Below, piece by piece: positions 1 through 10,657 of a stretch of DNA of 64,000 bases. Each line of letters opens with the position of its first letter. Position 1 is the stretch's first letter. The stretch spans positions 1,426,001-1,490,000 of the forward strand of contig AP025580.1 in the NCBI GenBank assembly GCA_022846035.1. Direction: 5' to 3'. Under the pieces are notes generated by a model. That model was given only the letters and a program-made list of their open reading frames with translations, was not told where the DNA came from and searched no databases. Origin of the DNA: Christensenellaceae bacterium. Lineage in GTDB: Bacteria; Bacillota; Clostridia; Christensenellales; Christensenellaceae. A program made the translations under genes and the position numbers.

Positions 1-435
1 TTCGATTTCTTCCACGCCCAGATTTTTAAGAGCTTCCCGCAGTTGCCGCATAATCATGCCCACGCCGTCGTAAAAGGCCTGGTCGGCGCATTCCGCGGTA
101 AGGGCGCGTTCAAAGTTATCGAGAATCGGCAGCATCGCCATCGCGGCGTCCGCCACGCCGTTCTGGTAAGAATTGGCCGAAAGGTCCGCATTCCTCTTTT
201 TGTAATTTTCAAAATCGGCCCGTTCGCGGATCAGAGCGTTCACATATTCTTCCTTTTCCGCTTCCAACGCCTTAAGCTGCTCGCCTAACTGCGCCGATTC
301 CGTATTTTCGGTCTCGCACGCTTCACTGGTCTGCTGCTTTTCTTCCGGCTCTTTTTCCGTTTCTTCTTCTGTTATATCCGGATCTTTCTTCGTTTCTTCC
401 TGCTTTTTTTCTTCTGCATGTTTCTTTTGTGCCAA
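1..435 (-). CDS. grpE: GrpE nucleotide exchange factor (3' part lies outside the window)
   Basis: Translating the minus strand gives a highly charged Glu/Lys-rich N-terminus, a long coiled-coil stretch (roughly residues 45-90, ending RADFENYKKR) and the start of the GrpE beta region, the usual GrpE pattern. GrpE releases ADP from DnaK in the cytoplasm. The start must be TTG at 433-435: an in-frame TAA lies three codons upstream, no ATG is available, and an AGGCAGG-like ribosome site sits about 9 bases before it. It follows hrcA by 19 bases and is co-transcribed from the CIRCE promoter; dnaK presumably follows outside the window. The 3' end is cut by the window edge. Confidence 0.93.
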   Translation of the reverse strand, partial: MAQKKHAEEKKQEETKKDPDITEEETEKEPEEKQQTSEACETENTESAQLGEQLKALEAEKEEYVNALIRERADFENYKKRNADLSANSYQNGVADAAMAMLPILDNFERALTAECADQAFYDGVGMIMRQLREALKNLGVEEIE

Positions 436-454
436 TTTTCTTTACCTGCCTTAT

Positions 455-1492
455 TTATTTCTTATCGTCTGTTTCAAGCAGACATGATAGAATATCGCTC
501 AGACTCATACCTACGTAATTGAGGACGGAAAGCACGCGCGCATAATCCATACGCGTCGGCCCGATTACGCCGAACGAACCGATCTTTTCCCCGCCGATTT
601 TGTATGTCGCAGTTACGATGCTCATATCCTTGAAATCATCGTAGGGATTTTCCCTGCCGATGCGGACCGAAAATTCCAGATCCGCCGCGTTTGACATCAC
701 TTGGTAGAGCATGTCTTTCGTCTCCAAAAGCTGCAGGAAATGCTGCGCCTTACTAACGTCCTTATATTCCGGATAATTGAAAATATTCTGCGCGCCGCCG
801 ATTGCAAGTTCTTTTTTTTCGCGGTTCATGTTAATCGCGTCCAGTACCTCGCCCATAATCAGCTTCTGCTCGTTGAGCGCATCCATACACGAACTCTTTA
901 TAATCTCCTCCGCTTCCTTTAATGATGTGCTTTGCACCCTGTCTGTCAGCATATTGGAGAGTATCTCCAGTTGATGCGCATCCATAGCGGCGGGAATATG
1001 GATCATCTTATCCTGCACAAGGCCATTATCCGTAACAAACACGAGCAGCGCCTTTGTTTCCGTGATCTTCACGATCTGGATCCGCCGCAGCTTCGCCCCT
1101 TTTAAGGTAGGGGCCGTTACCATGGAGATATGCTTGGTCATATCCGAAAGGGCTTTCGCAGCCGATTCCAAAACCTCGCCGATCTCCCCGATCCGCGTAT
1201 CGAAATAATTGCGGATAAAGAGCGCTTCGTCCTTTGTCACACGGCCGATATGCATCATCCGGTCCACGTAGAGACGGTATGCCTTATCGCTGGGCGTCCT
1301 GCCCGCAGAAGTATGCGGCTGGTCTAAAAAACCCATCTCCTCAAGGTCCGCCATTTCGTTGCGGATCGTCGCGGGACTGTAATCCAGGTCCGGTTTTTTG
1401 GAAAGCGTACGCGAACCGACAGGAATGCCCGTATCGATATAATCATCGATAATGGCTTTTAAGATTTTCAATTTTCTGTCTGACAATTCCAC
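455..1492 (-). CDS. hrcA: Heat-inducible transcription repressor HrcA
   Basis: 345 residues, the normal HrcA length. The N-terminal winged helix contains the family signature around residues 23-65 (GIPVGSRTLSKK, YSPATIRNEMADLEEMGFL, QPHTSAGRTPS), followed by a GAF-like dimerisation domain. HrcA binds CIRCE and represses class I heat-shock genes. The start is GTG at 1490-1492, preceded by GAGAGG about 11 bases away. The operator is 100 bp upstream (1593-1619), so autoregulation is expected. grpE follows directly in the same transcript. Confidence 0.97.
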   Translation of the reverse strand: MELSDRKLKILKAIIDDYIDTGIPVGSRTLSKKPDLDYSPATIRNEMADLEEMGFLDQPHTSAGRTPSDKAYRLYVDRMMHIGRVTKDEALFIRNYFDTRIGEIGEVLESAAKALSDMTKHISMVTAPTLKGAKLRRIQIVKITETKALLVFVTDNGLVQDKMIHIPAAMDAHQLEILSNMLTDRVQSTSLKEAEEIIKSSCMDALNEQKLIMGEVLDAINMNREKKELAIGGAQNIFNYPEYKDVSKAQHFLQLLETKDMLYQVMSNAADLEFSVRIGRENPYDDFKDMSIVTATYKIGGEKIGSFGVIGPTRMDYARVLSVLNYVGMSLSDILSCLLETDDKK

Positions 1493-1592
1493 GTCGAAAC
1501 TCGCCTCTCTGGTTTATTTTTGGGAGATCTCCTTTTTGGAGAACACGCCTTCCTTATTTGTATACACAAAAAACCGGCCTCAAACCGATTTG

Positions 1593-1619
1593 TTAGCACT
1601 CACTAGAGTCGAGTGCTAA
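1593..1619. promoter_or_regulatory. CIRCE operator (HrcA binding site)
   Basis: Perfect TTAGCACTC-N9-GAGTGCTAA. It lies downstream of the -10 box of the hrcA-grpE promoter and inside the leader, the classical position for HrcA repression. Confidence 0.97.
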
Positions 1620-1631
1620 TTCCTTGATATA

Positions 1632-1660
1632 AAGATACCACCGCGTGCGGTGGTTGTCAA
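1632..1660 (-). promoter_or_regulatory. SigA-type promoter of the hrcA-grpE operon
   Basis: On the minus strand TTGACA (1655-1660), a 17-bp spacer and TATCTT (1632-1637). The CIRCE follows 12 bp downstream. The whole spacer is occupied by a perfect inverted repeat (see separate entry). Confidence 0.88.
1637..1654. repeat. Perfect palindrome inside the hrcA promoter spacer
   Basis: ACCACCGC-GT-GCGGTGGT, two perfect 8-bp arms around 2 bp, filling the gap between -35 and -10. It does not resemble CIRCE or the CtsR heptad repeat. A second operator for another regulator is a reasonable inference. Confidence 0.7.
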
Positions 1661-1712
1661 GTTCGATTGATAAAATTATAGCGGACGTTCATGAACTTAT
1701 TGTGAATGGATA

Positions 1713-2843
1713 TTAGAGATTCGCGATGAGTATGGAGACAAGCTGGTTTTGCAGGTCAAAGCCTTTTTTGGTAGGCAGCACACAGTCGTTTTGCACCACA
1801 CACAGTCCTTCGCCGCACGCTTTTTCGATCTCCGGCGCGTATTCCGTTAGGAAATCCGTACCAAAACGCCTTTTGTAATCATACAAAAGAAATCCTTTCT
1901 TCAGGCGCAGCTTGAGCATGATATATTCGATCTTTCGTTCCGTATCGCCGATAAAATCCGATTGCTCATAGCGCAACCTGCCCTTGCCCATATTTTCAAT
2001 GTACTCATGTATGTCGCCCGTATTCGCAAAGCGCAGGCGGTCGATACACGAATGCGCGGATACGCCCAATCCGATGTAGTCTTTCAGGTTCCAGTATTTC
2101 AGATTATGGGCGCACTCATAGCCGTTGATCGCAAAATTGGATATTTCGTAATTGTCGTAGCCCTTATTATCGAGAATCGCCTGCGCCATGTGGTACATAC
2201 GCACATCCATCTCTTCATCCACAGGCGTGATCTCTCCTGCCGCCGCCATCCGCGCCATCGGCGTTCCTTCTTCTATCTTCAGAGCATATGCGGAAATGTG
2301 TTCTGGCTTTTTGTGTAGCGCGTGGAAAAGCGTTTCCTCCCATTCGCGGACGGTCTGCCCCGGGAGCGCATATATCATGTCGATATTAATATTTTCAAAC
2401 CCCGCTTCCCGCGCGAGGTCAAAGGCGTTGTCGAACATCGCCACGTTGTGCTGCCGCCCCAGCGTTTTTAAGTGGCTGTCCTGCGCTGCCTGCAAGCCGA
2501 TACTCAGGCGGTTTATGCCTGCGTCGCGGTAAGCATACACCTTTTCCCTGCTCAAAGAGCATGGATTCGCTTCCAATGTCACCTCGGCGTCCGCAGCAAA
2601 CTTAAAGTCTCGGCGGACGGTATTCATGATCCGCCGGATGTATGCCTCATCAATGAACGAAGGCGTACCGCCGCCAAAAAACACGGAATCAACGGCCTTG
2701 TTATACATACCGCCGACGATTTCCGTTTCTTTTTGCAGCGCGTGCATATACGGAGCGATCAGCGATTGCCGCTCCGTTGAGACAAAATCGCAATATGCAC
2801 ATTTTTTGACGCAAAACGGTATGTGAAAATAAAGTCCCAGCAT
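1713..2843 (-). CDS. hemW: HemW-type radical SAM protein (heme chaperone family)
   Basis: 376 residues, the HemW length, shorter than oxygen-independent coproporphyrinogen oxidase HemN. The radical SAM motif C11-x3-C15-x2-C18 (PFCVKKCAYC) is at the extreme N-terminus, followed by GGGTPSF and the HemN C-terminal region (ISNFA, HNLKYW). HemW is a heme-binding chaperone that delivers heme to respiratory proteins; older annotations call it coproporphyrinogen III oxidase. It starts 6 bases after lepA ends, the common lepA-hemW order. Confidence 0.93.
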   Translation of the reverse strand: MLGLYFHIPFCVKKCAYCDFVSTERQSLIAPYMHALQKETEIVGGMYNKAVDSVFFGGGTPSFIDEAYIRRIMNTVRRDFKFAADAEVTLEANPCSLSREKVYAYRDAGINRLSIGLQAAQDSHLKTLGRQHNVAMFDNAFDLAREAGFENINIDMIYALPGQTVREWEETLFHALHKKPEHISAYALKIEEGTPMARMAAAGEITPVDEEMDVRMYHMAQAILDNKGYDNYEISNFAINGYECAHNLKYWNLKDYIGLGVSAHSCIDRLRFANTGDIHEYIENMGKGRLRYEQSDFIGDTERKIEYIMLKLRLKKGFLLYDYKRRFGTDFLTEYAPEIEKACGEGLCVVQNDCVLPTKKGFDLQNQLVSILIANL

Positions 2844-2849
2844 AAGATT

Positions 2850-4652
<1,803 letters not shown>

Positions 4653-4681
4653 TTATCCACCTCAATAGTATTCCAAAATAT

Positions 4682-4710
4682 ATCATACGAAAATACGGCT
4701 TAAAATGCAA
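4682..4710 (-). promoter_or_regulatory. Promoter of lepA-hemW
   Basis: Minus strand TTGCAT (4705-4710), 17-bp spacer, TATGAT (4682-4687), 30 bp before the lepA ATG, with a GAGGTGG ribosome site between. Confidence 0.75.
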
Positions 4711-4744
4711 TAAAATTCCTGCGCATTTACAAATTGAAATATGC

Positions 4745-4750
4745 TATAAT
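4745..4750 (+). promoter_or_regulatory. -10 box for the LUD-pgm operon
   Basis: A consensus TATAAT 35 bp before the ATG at 4785. I found no good -35 hexamer at 16-18 bp, so the promoter may need an activator. It is divergent to the lepA promoter. Confidence 0.45.
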
Positions 4751-4784
4751 GAAAAAAGAATCATTGAAAGCGAGGCGCTTTGTT

Positions 4785-5402
4785 ATGGGCCAATACGACG
4801 AACTGATTGCTCTTTTGAATCATAAAGGATTCCATGCCCGATTTTTTGAAGATTCGGCTTCTGCCAAAGACGAAGTTTTAAAATTACTTTCCGGCGTGAA
4901 GTCCGTCGGTATCGGCGGCAGTATGACGCTTAACGAAACGGGTATTTTCGATTCGGTTATAAACAGCGGCAAAACGATATATTCCCATGCGCTTGAGCGG
5001 CAAAAAGAAAATCCGGACGTGAAATCCGTATGGCGCGGCGCTTTGCTCGCCGATGCATACCTTACCTCTACTAATGCCCTCACACAGCAGGGCGACCTCA
5101 TCAACATTGATGGAAACGGCAACCGCGCGGCGGCTATGTTCTTCGGACCGGACAAGGTGATTGTCGTATGCGGCGTCAACAAGATCACAAAAGGGCCGCA
5201 CGATGCCATCGCGCGGATCAAAAAAGACGCATGTCCCAAAAACGCGCAGCGTCTCGGCCTTGAAACGCCATGCGCCTTAAAGGGCAAATGCGAGGAATGC
5301 TCTGTGGAACAGCGCATGTGCAATGTAACGGTGCGTATCCAGTATCCGCCCAAGGATAAAGAAATACATATCCTTTTAATTAACGAAAATTTGGGTTATT
5401 AA
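4785..5402 (+). CDS. LUD-domain (DUF162) protein, LutC/YkgG-like
   Basis: About 206 residues. The LUD fold is recognisable from VGIGGSMTLNETG, the YLTSTNALTQQGDLINIDGNGNR block and VVCGVNKI. A C-terminal cysteine cluster (CALKGKCEECSVEQRMC) could bind metal. LUD proteins occur in the LutABC lactate oxidation complex, but here the gene stands alone next to phosphoglucomutase, so the true role is unknown. I chose ATG 4785 because GAGG lies 9 bases upstream; the longer TTG-initiated frame from 4734 includes the -10 box. Confidence 0.85.
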   Translation: MGQYDELIALLNHKGFHARFFEDSASAKDEVLKLLSGVKSVGIGGSMTLNETGIFDSVINSGKTIYSHALERQKENPDVKSVWRGALLADAYLTSTNALTQQGDLINIDGNGNRAAAMFFGPDKVIVVCGVNKITKGPHDAIARIKKDACPKNAQRLGLETPCALKGKCEECSVEQRMCNVTVRIQYPPKDKEIHILLINENLGY

Positions 5403-5436
5403 TAACCGATTAAAATACTTTGGGAGGACCCCTACT

Positions 5437-7158
5437 ATGACATATCAGGAAAGCTATGAACAGTGGAAAGACGCCCTTGCGGGCAGCGAATACGAAGCAG
5501 AGCTTGCGGCTATGGCGTCGGACGCCGATAACCTGCAGGACAGTTTTTATAAGGAAATGGAATTCGGTACGGCCGGTATGCGCGGTATCATCGGCCTTGG
5601 ACGCAACCGCATGAATATTTTTACGGTCAGGCGCGCAACGCAGGCCCTCGCCAACAATATACTCAAAAACGGCGATCCTGAGGCGGGCGTTGCCATTGCC
5701 TATGATACCAGGAAAAACAGCGACCTCTTTGCGCGTGAAACGGCGGGCGTGCTGTGTAAAAACGGTATTAACGTATTCATGTATGATACGCCGCACAGCG
5801 TTCCCCAGCTTTCGTTTACCATTCTCGAACTTAAAACCACGGCAGGCGTAGTCATTACCGCCAGCCATAATCCGCCGGAATATAACGGATATAAGGTATA
5901 CGGCGAAGACGGCGGACAGTGTCCTGTTGCGGACTCCGACCGTATTACAGAATATATCGGACAGATCGGCGATATGTTCCGCATTGATTCTATGCCTCTG
6001 GACGAGGCGGAGCGCGCAGGTCTTTTGACCTACATTGGCCGCGAGCTTGATGAAATTTATTTCAAAAAGGTGGAAGATCTGTGCCTGATCCCCAATATCG
6101 TGAGACAACAGGCGGATACACTGAATATCGTTTATACGCCCCTGCACGGCACAGGCAATATTCCCGTACGGCGCGTTTTAAAGGACCTCGGATATAAAAA
6201 TATCCATGTCGTACCCGAGCAGGAAAATCCTGATCCGGCATTTTCCACGGTAAAAGCGCCCAATCCGGAAGAGCGGCAGTGTTTTGATCTCGCGATGGCG
6301 CTTGCAAATAAAAAAAACGCCAACCTGATCCTTGCGACAGACCCTGACAGCGACCGTCTCGGCGTTGCCGTGCGCAATGACGAAAACGACTTCACGATCC
6401 TTTCCGGAAACGAGATCGGCTGCCTGCTGATGGATTATGTCCTCTCCCAGAAGCAGCCGTCTTTCACCGGTGACGAATTCGTCGTCAAGTCCATCGTATC
6501 CACGGACCTTGCAGACGTGATCGCCGCGCATTACGGTGTGGAGCTACGCAGCGTATTCACCGGTTTTAAATTTATCGCCGAGCAGATTAAGCTTTCCGAG
6601 CAAACGGGCAAAGGAAAATTTGTGTTCGGCTACGAGGAAAGCTACGGCTTTTTGCAAGGGGCGTTCGTGCGCGATAAAGACGCGGTGCAGGCGGCGATGA
6701 TGGTTGCGGAAGCCGCATGCTGGTATGCTTCCAAGGGAATGACGTTATACCAGGCGGTAAGAGCCATGTACGAAAAATACGGATGGTTTAAAGAGCTGGT
6801 CGTATCCAAAACGCTGTACGGCAAGGAAGGCATTGAGAAAATCCAGAATGCGGTGAAAACGCTTCGTGCGGATTATCCGACGAAAATCGGCGACTTTGAC
6901 GTACTGGCTGTGCGGGATTATTTAAAGCAGGAACGTACAGATATGCACAGCGGCAAAAAAACGCCCATTCCGATGGAAACCTCCAATGTGTTATACTTTG
7001 AACTGGACGGCGCGCGCTTCATCATCCGTCCGTCAGGCACCGAACCAAAATTGAAATCCTACCTGTCCGCATTCTCTGCCGACAGGAAAGAAGCGGAATA
7101 TCTTCTTGGCAAGTTAAAAACAGACGCTGTCGCTCTTATCGAAAAGCTGACGGATTAA
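5437..7158 (+). CDS. pgcA: Alpha-phosphoglucomutase / phosphomannomutase
   Basis: 573 residues, matching PgcA-type enzymes. The phosphoserine loop TASHNPPEYNGYKVY is at about residue 145, the metal-binding DPDSDRLG near residue 305, the sugar-binding GYEESYG near residue 400 and the phosphate-binding RPSGTEPKLK near residue 530. It interconverts glucose 1- and 6-phosphate, feeding cell-wall precursor and glycogen synthesis. A GGGAGGA ribosome site precedes ATG 5437. It is likely co-transcribed with the LUD gene and the Dabb gene. Confidence 0.95.
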   Translation: MTYQESYEQWKDALAGSEYEAELAAMASDADNLQDSFYKEMEFGTAGMRGIIGLGRNRMNIFTVRRATQALANNILKNGDPEAGVAIAYDTRKNSDLFARETAGVLCKNGINVFMYDTPHSVPQLSFTILELKTTAGVVITASHNPPEYNGYKVYGEDGGQCPVADSDRITEYIGQIGDMFRIDSMPLDEAERAGLLTYIGRELDEIYFKKVEDLCLIPNIVRQQADTLNIVYTPLHGTGNIPVRRVLKDLGYKNIHVVPEQENPDPAFSTVKAPNPEERQCFDLAMALANKKNANLILATDPDSDRLGVAVRNDENDFTILSGNEIGCLLMDYVLSQKQPSFTGDEFVVKSIVSTDLADVIAAHYGVELRSVFTGFKFIAEQIKLSEQTGKGKFVFGYEESYGFLQGAFVRDKDAVQAAMMVAEAACWYASKGMTLYQAVRAMYEKYGWFKELVVSKTLYGKEGIEKIQNAVKTLRADYPTKIGDFDVLAVRDYLKQERTDMHSGKKTPIPMETSNVLYFELDGARFIIRPSGTEPKLKSYLSAFSADRKEAEYLLGKLKTDAVALIEKLTD

Positions 7159-7169
7159 GGAGGAAAAGT

Positions 7170-7472
7170 ATGGAAGCAGCAATAAGGCATATGGTGGTTT
7201 TCAGTCTGAAATACCCAAAGGACGATCCCCGCACCGCTGATTTTTTCAAGACGGCCAAACGGATATTTTCCAATATCCCGATTGCCAAAAATTTCATGAT
7301 GTGCAGCGAGATCAGCCCTAAGAATGGTTATGACTATGGATTTTCATTTGATTTCATGACGCAGGCCGATTACGATGCCTACAACCAAATCCCCGAGCAC
7401 CTCGCCTTTATAGAGGAACGCTGGAACAAAGAAGTGTCCGATTTTATGGAGATCGACTTTAAGGAACAATGA
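7170..7472 (+). CDS. Dabb-domain (stress-responsive alpha/beta barrel) protein
   Basis: 100 residues forming one ferredoxin-like alpha/beta barrel: IRHMVVFSLKY at the start, FSFDFMTQADYDAYNQIPEH in the middle, and a late beta strand (DFMEIDF). These small dimeric proteins are of mixed or unknown function. It starts 11 bases after pgcA with GGAGG, so it belongs to that operon, and ends at the terminator at 7473. Confidence 0.8.
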   Translation: MEAAIRHMVVFSLKYPKDDPRTADFFKTAKRIFSNIPIAKNFMMCSEISPKNGYDYGFSFDFMTQADYDAYNQIPEHLAFIEERWNKEVSDFMEIDFKEQ

Positions 7473-7512
7473 GCATAAAAAGAGCCGCCCTTTGGGGCGG
7501 TTCTTTTTATGC
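7473..7512. terminator. Bidirectional terminator between the Dabb gene and phoR
   Basis: An 18-bp stem with a 4-base loop: GCCGCCC/GGGCGG core flanked by A- and T-tracts on both sides. It serves both convergent genes. Confidence 0.93.
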
Positions 7513-7517
7513 TGCTT

Positions 7518-9251
7518 TCAGTCTTTTTTCAGGCGCACCTTAAATTCACTTCCCACTCCCAGCTCGCTGCTGACGGTGATTTCGCCTTCGTATAGCGACA
7601 CAATATGTTTGGCGATGGCAAGCCCCAGTCCGGTTCCGCTGATCGTAGAGCCGCCTGAATTCTTCGCCCTGTAGAATCGCTCGAAAATACGTTCCACCTC
7701 ATCTTGCGGAATGCCGATTCCGTTGTCTTTCACACGGATATACGCATTCTGTTTATCCTCACTCAGGGCGATCTTAACCTGCCCGTCTCTTTTGCTATAT
7801 TTAACGGCATTGTCGCACAGATTCAGGATCAGCTCTTTCATCCGCGCCCTATTCGCTTTGATGGAGGCCTTTCCGCTTATTTGCACATCCAGCCCGTCCT
7901 TTTCGATTTTGCTTTCCAGCAGATGAACGACGTCATGCGCCACACTTTCAAGATTTACCCGTTCTACGCACTCGTCGATGGCAATCTGCTCCAGCTCCGA
8001 TAATTGCAGCGTATCGTTTATGAGCCCCATCAGGCGGTCGGATTCTTCCGTGATCCGCCTCGCATATTCGATCATCTTTTGCTTATCGCCTACCATGTCA
8101 TTTTCGATGAGTTGTGCAAAACCGTTGATGGACGTAAGCGGCGTTTTCAGCTCGTGAGAGACGTTCGCCGCAAAATCGCGCCGGATACGTTCGGATTTTT
8201 CGATCTCCGTCACATCGCTGATCAATACGAGCATACCGCACCCATTGTTTTGGTCCACAAAAGAGCTGTCCGCTACGATACTGGTATAAAAGCGATAGAT
8301 TCTTCCGCTTATTTCATCCCGCACCTCAAAATGCTTGTTTTTCTTTTGTGTCATCGACTTCTCAAGCTTTCCCAAAACGTCCTGCCTGCGGATAAAGTGC
8401 AGGATATTTTCATTTTCCACATCATCCGGCGCGCCCAGGATTTCCCTGGCGGCCGCATTGATCAGCAGAACGTTCATTTTTTCATCAACGATCAGCAGTC
8501 CTTCGCTCAAGCTGTCAATGATGATTGCCGTCTTTTTATTTTCCGTCTTAACCCTCTCGATATAACGGTTCAGCCGCTCTGCGAGCCGTGTGAACGCCCG
8601 TGTTATATCGCTGAATTCCGGATAGGCGATTTCCGCAGCGAGTTTGCCGCTTTTCCCACTGACATACGCCTGCATAGAATCGTAAAGTTTATTGAATGGG
8701 TTTAATATGCTTTGCGCAAAGCGGCCTGAAAAGATTACCGCGATCACTACCAGTACCGCGAACATCAATATAATAAGAGGCAACGTACGGTTGATGATCG
8801 CCGCCACATTAGCCATCGGCATCGCATTGCGCACGATAACGCCGTCCGGAAGTTGCTTAGCCACATAGATCATCTCGTATCCCTTGGTCGCCGAATACCT
8901 GACCTCATGCCCAAAAGCGCCGCTTAAAGCCTCTTTGATCTCCGGACGGTCAAGGTGGTTGGTATACGTCTCATTTTCCTCGGGCGCGTCCGCGAGCACA
9001 GTCCCGTCCGGCGCGATGAAAGTCACACGGTTATTCTGTCCGTAAGCCTGCTGGTATTCCGTGGCAATTTTCTGGTAATCTGGATTTTGCTCATCCCCTG
9101 CCGCCAGCGCGATCGCGTTCACATTTCCTTTCAGCACTTCCACCATATCGTCCGTATATGTGCTCCGAAAGCTGAGCGTCGATCCCAATACCGCCACGAC
9201 AAGCGCGATCACCAACATGCAGGTCGTAAATAATATAATTTTTTTCTTCAC
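7518..9251 (-). CDS. phoR: Sensor histidine kinase PhoR
   Basis: 577 residues. A membrane segment near residues 8-28, an extracytoplasmic domain to about 155, a second membrane segment (about 158-178), a HAMP-like linker, a PAS domain (about 240-345), HisKA with FAANVSHELKTPL (His near 366) and HATPase with NLCDNAVKYS, VKDNGIGIP and GTGLGLAIAKHI. It senses phosphate limitation through the Pst-PhoU complex and phosphorylates PhoP. It is the last gene of the pst operon, 3 bases after phoP. Confidence 0.93.
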   Translation of the reverse strand: MKKKIILFTTCMLVIALVVAVLGSTLSFRSTYTDDMVEVLKGNVNAIALAAGDEQNPDYQKIATEYQQAYGQNNRVTFIAPDGTVLADAPEENETYTNHLDRPEIKEALSGAFGHEVRYSATKGYEMIYVAKQLPDGVIVRNAMPMANVAAIINRTLPLIILMFAVLVVIAVIFSGRFAQSILNPFNKLYDSMQAYVSGKSGKLAAEIAYPEFSDITRAFTRLAERLNRYIERVKTENKKTAIIIDSLSEGLLIVDEKMNVLLINAAAREILGAPDDVENENILHFIRRQDVLGKLEKSMTQKKNKHFEVRDEISGRIYRFYTSIVADSSFVDQNNGCGMLVLISDVTEIEKSERIRRDFAANVSHELKTPLTSINGFAQLIENDMVGDKQKMIEYARRITEESDRLMGLINDTLQLSELEQIAIDECVERVNLESVAHDVVHLLESKIEKDGLDVQISGKASIKANRARMKELILNLCDNAVKYSKRDGQVKIALSEDKQNAYIRVKDNGIGIPQDEVERIFERFYRAKNSGGSTISGTGLGLAIAKHIVSLYEGEITVSSELGVGSEFKVRLKKD

Positions 9252-9254
9252 ATT

Positions 9255-9938
9255 TTATACCTCAAAACGGTATCCTACGCCGCGTACAGTCTTAATATAC
9301 CCGCCGCGGTTTCCCAGTTTCTTTCTCAGCGTCTTGATATGCATATCCACGGTGCGCGTTTCAATATCTGTTTCGATCCCCCATATCTTGTTGAGCAGCA
9401 TTTCGCGCGTCAGCACCATTCCCGCATTTATCATAAAGTAACGCAACATCTCGAATTCTTTAAACGTAAGTTCCGTTTTTTCGCCGTCCACATACAAAAT
9501 ATGTCCGGCGGTATCCATCGCTAGTCCTCCCTGCGTGATCGTCTCCTCCGCCGCTTTTCCGGCGCTCTTGCCCGCGCGCCTGATGACCGCGTTGACTCGG
9601 GCAATAAGCTCCAGTACGCCGAACGGCTTGGTAATATAATCGTCCGCGCCCAAATTGAGGCCGGATACCTTATCCACTTCCGTCGTCCGCGCGGTAAGGA
9701 AAATCGCCGGAACATCAAAGTTTTCCTTTTCATTCAATCTGTGGAATACTTCGAAACCGTCGATACCGGGAAGCATAATATCGAGCAATACAGCCTGCGG
9801 TTTTTCCTGCCGTTCATAGTCCTTGAGCATATCCTCGCCGCATTCGTATGCAAGCACGTCGAATCCCGCCGACTTGAGCGTACAGGTAATCAGCTCCCGC
9901 ACCGCCGCATCATCTTCTACTACAGATATAAAAGCCAT
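9255..9938 (-). CDS. phoP: Response regulator PhoP/PhoB
   Basis: 227 residues. The receiver has the acidic pair at residues 8-10, phospho-acceptor Asp53 (LLDIMLPG) and the conserved Lys-Pro (TKPFG). The C-terminal OmpR-type winged helix includes ETRTVDMHIKTLRKKLG. It should activate its own operon through the Pho boxes at 14292-14330. It sits between phoU and phoR; the context decides PhoP over other OmpR-family members. Confidence 0.93.
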   Translation of the reverse strand: MAFISVVEDDAAVRELITCTLKSAGFDVLAYECGEDMLKDYERQEKPQAVLLDIMLPGIDGFEVFHRLNEKENFDVPAIFLTARTTEVDKVSGLNLGADDYITKPFGVLELIARVNAVIRRAGKSAGKAAEETITQGGLAMDTAGHILYVDGEKTELTFKEFEMLRYFMINAGMVLTREMLLNKIWGIETDIETRTVDMHIKTLRKKLGNRGGYIKTVRGVGYRFEV

Positions 9939-9972
9939 AAGCGATTCACCTCGGTTTTATTATATCACAACC

Positions 9973-10629
9973 TCACAAAATACGTTTGTCCTTATGTACG
10001 CCCGTTTCGGAAAACATAGCCCATTCCGCGATATTTTCCGCATGGTCGCCGATACGTTCCAGATACTTGGCGATCATCAGGAAATCGACAATCTGGTCGA
10101 TCTTTTCCTTATCCTTGATCGCCATATTGAACAGTTCTGTTTTTACCACGTCATACAGGCGGTCCACCTCGTTATCCAGGTCAATTACCTGCTCTGCCAT
10201 AACCATGTCGCGGTGTACATAAGAATCCACCGCCATATGCACCATCTGTGCCGCCCGCTTTCCCATCTTCTGGATATGCTGCGGACGCCTGGTCGTCAAA
10301 TTCTTGCAAATACTAAGCGTAATTTCCGAAATGTCCGCCGCCTGGTCGCAAATGCGTTCAATGTCCGTAATCATTTTGAGCGCCGTAGAAATCATACGCA
10401 AATCTTTGGCGACCGGCTGTTGTTTCATGATCAGCTTCATGGAACGGCTTTCGATCTGGCGCGCCATCGCGTCCACCACATCGTCGTCGTCAATAATCTC
10501 TCGCGCGCCCGTGGTATCGCATTCCTCGATGACGCGCAGCACCTTGGTAATCGTCTCCTCCGCCATCGCCGCCATGCGTATCAGGTCAAGGTTCAGGTTT
10601 TCAAGCTCTATGTCAAACTTATTCCTCAT
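9973..10629 (-). CDS. phoU: Phosphate signalling regulator PhoU
   Basis: 218 residues made of two PhoU three-helix repeats, each with an acidic metal-binding patch (ERICDQAADISE near residue 93 and ERIGDHAENIAEW near 192). PhoU links PstB and PhoR and restrains phosphate uptake and signalling. It starts 28 bases after pstB. Confidence 0.96.
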   Translation of the reverse strand: MRNKFDIELENLNLDLIRMAAMAEETITKVLRVIEECDTTGAREIIDDDDVVDAMARQIESRSMKLIMKQQPVAKDLRMISTALKMITDIERICDQAADISEITLSICKNLTTRRPQHIQKMGKRAAQMVHMAVDSYVHRDMVMAEQVIDLDNEVDRLYDVVKTELFNMAIKDKEKIDQIVDFLMIAKYLERIGDHAENIAEWAMFSETGVHKDKRIL

Positions 10630-10657
10630 ATCGGCTGCCCTCTTTTCTTTCCATTAT

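Noticed and set aside
1655-1660. CtsR control of the heat-shock operon
   Set aside because: No GGTCAAA heptad repeats are present near the promoter.
4734-4784. Longer TTG-initiated version of the LUD protein
   Set aside because: It would start inside the promoter region and lacks a ribosome site, whereas ATG 4785 has GAGG at 9 bases.
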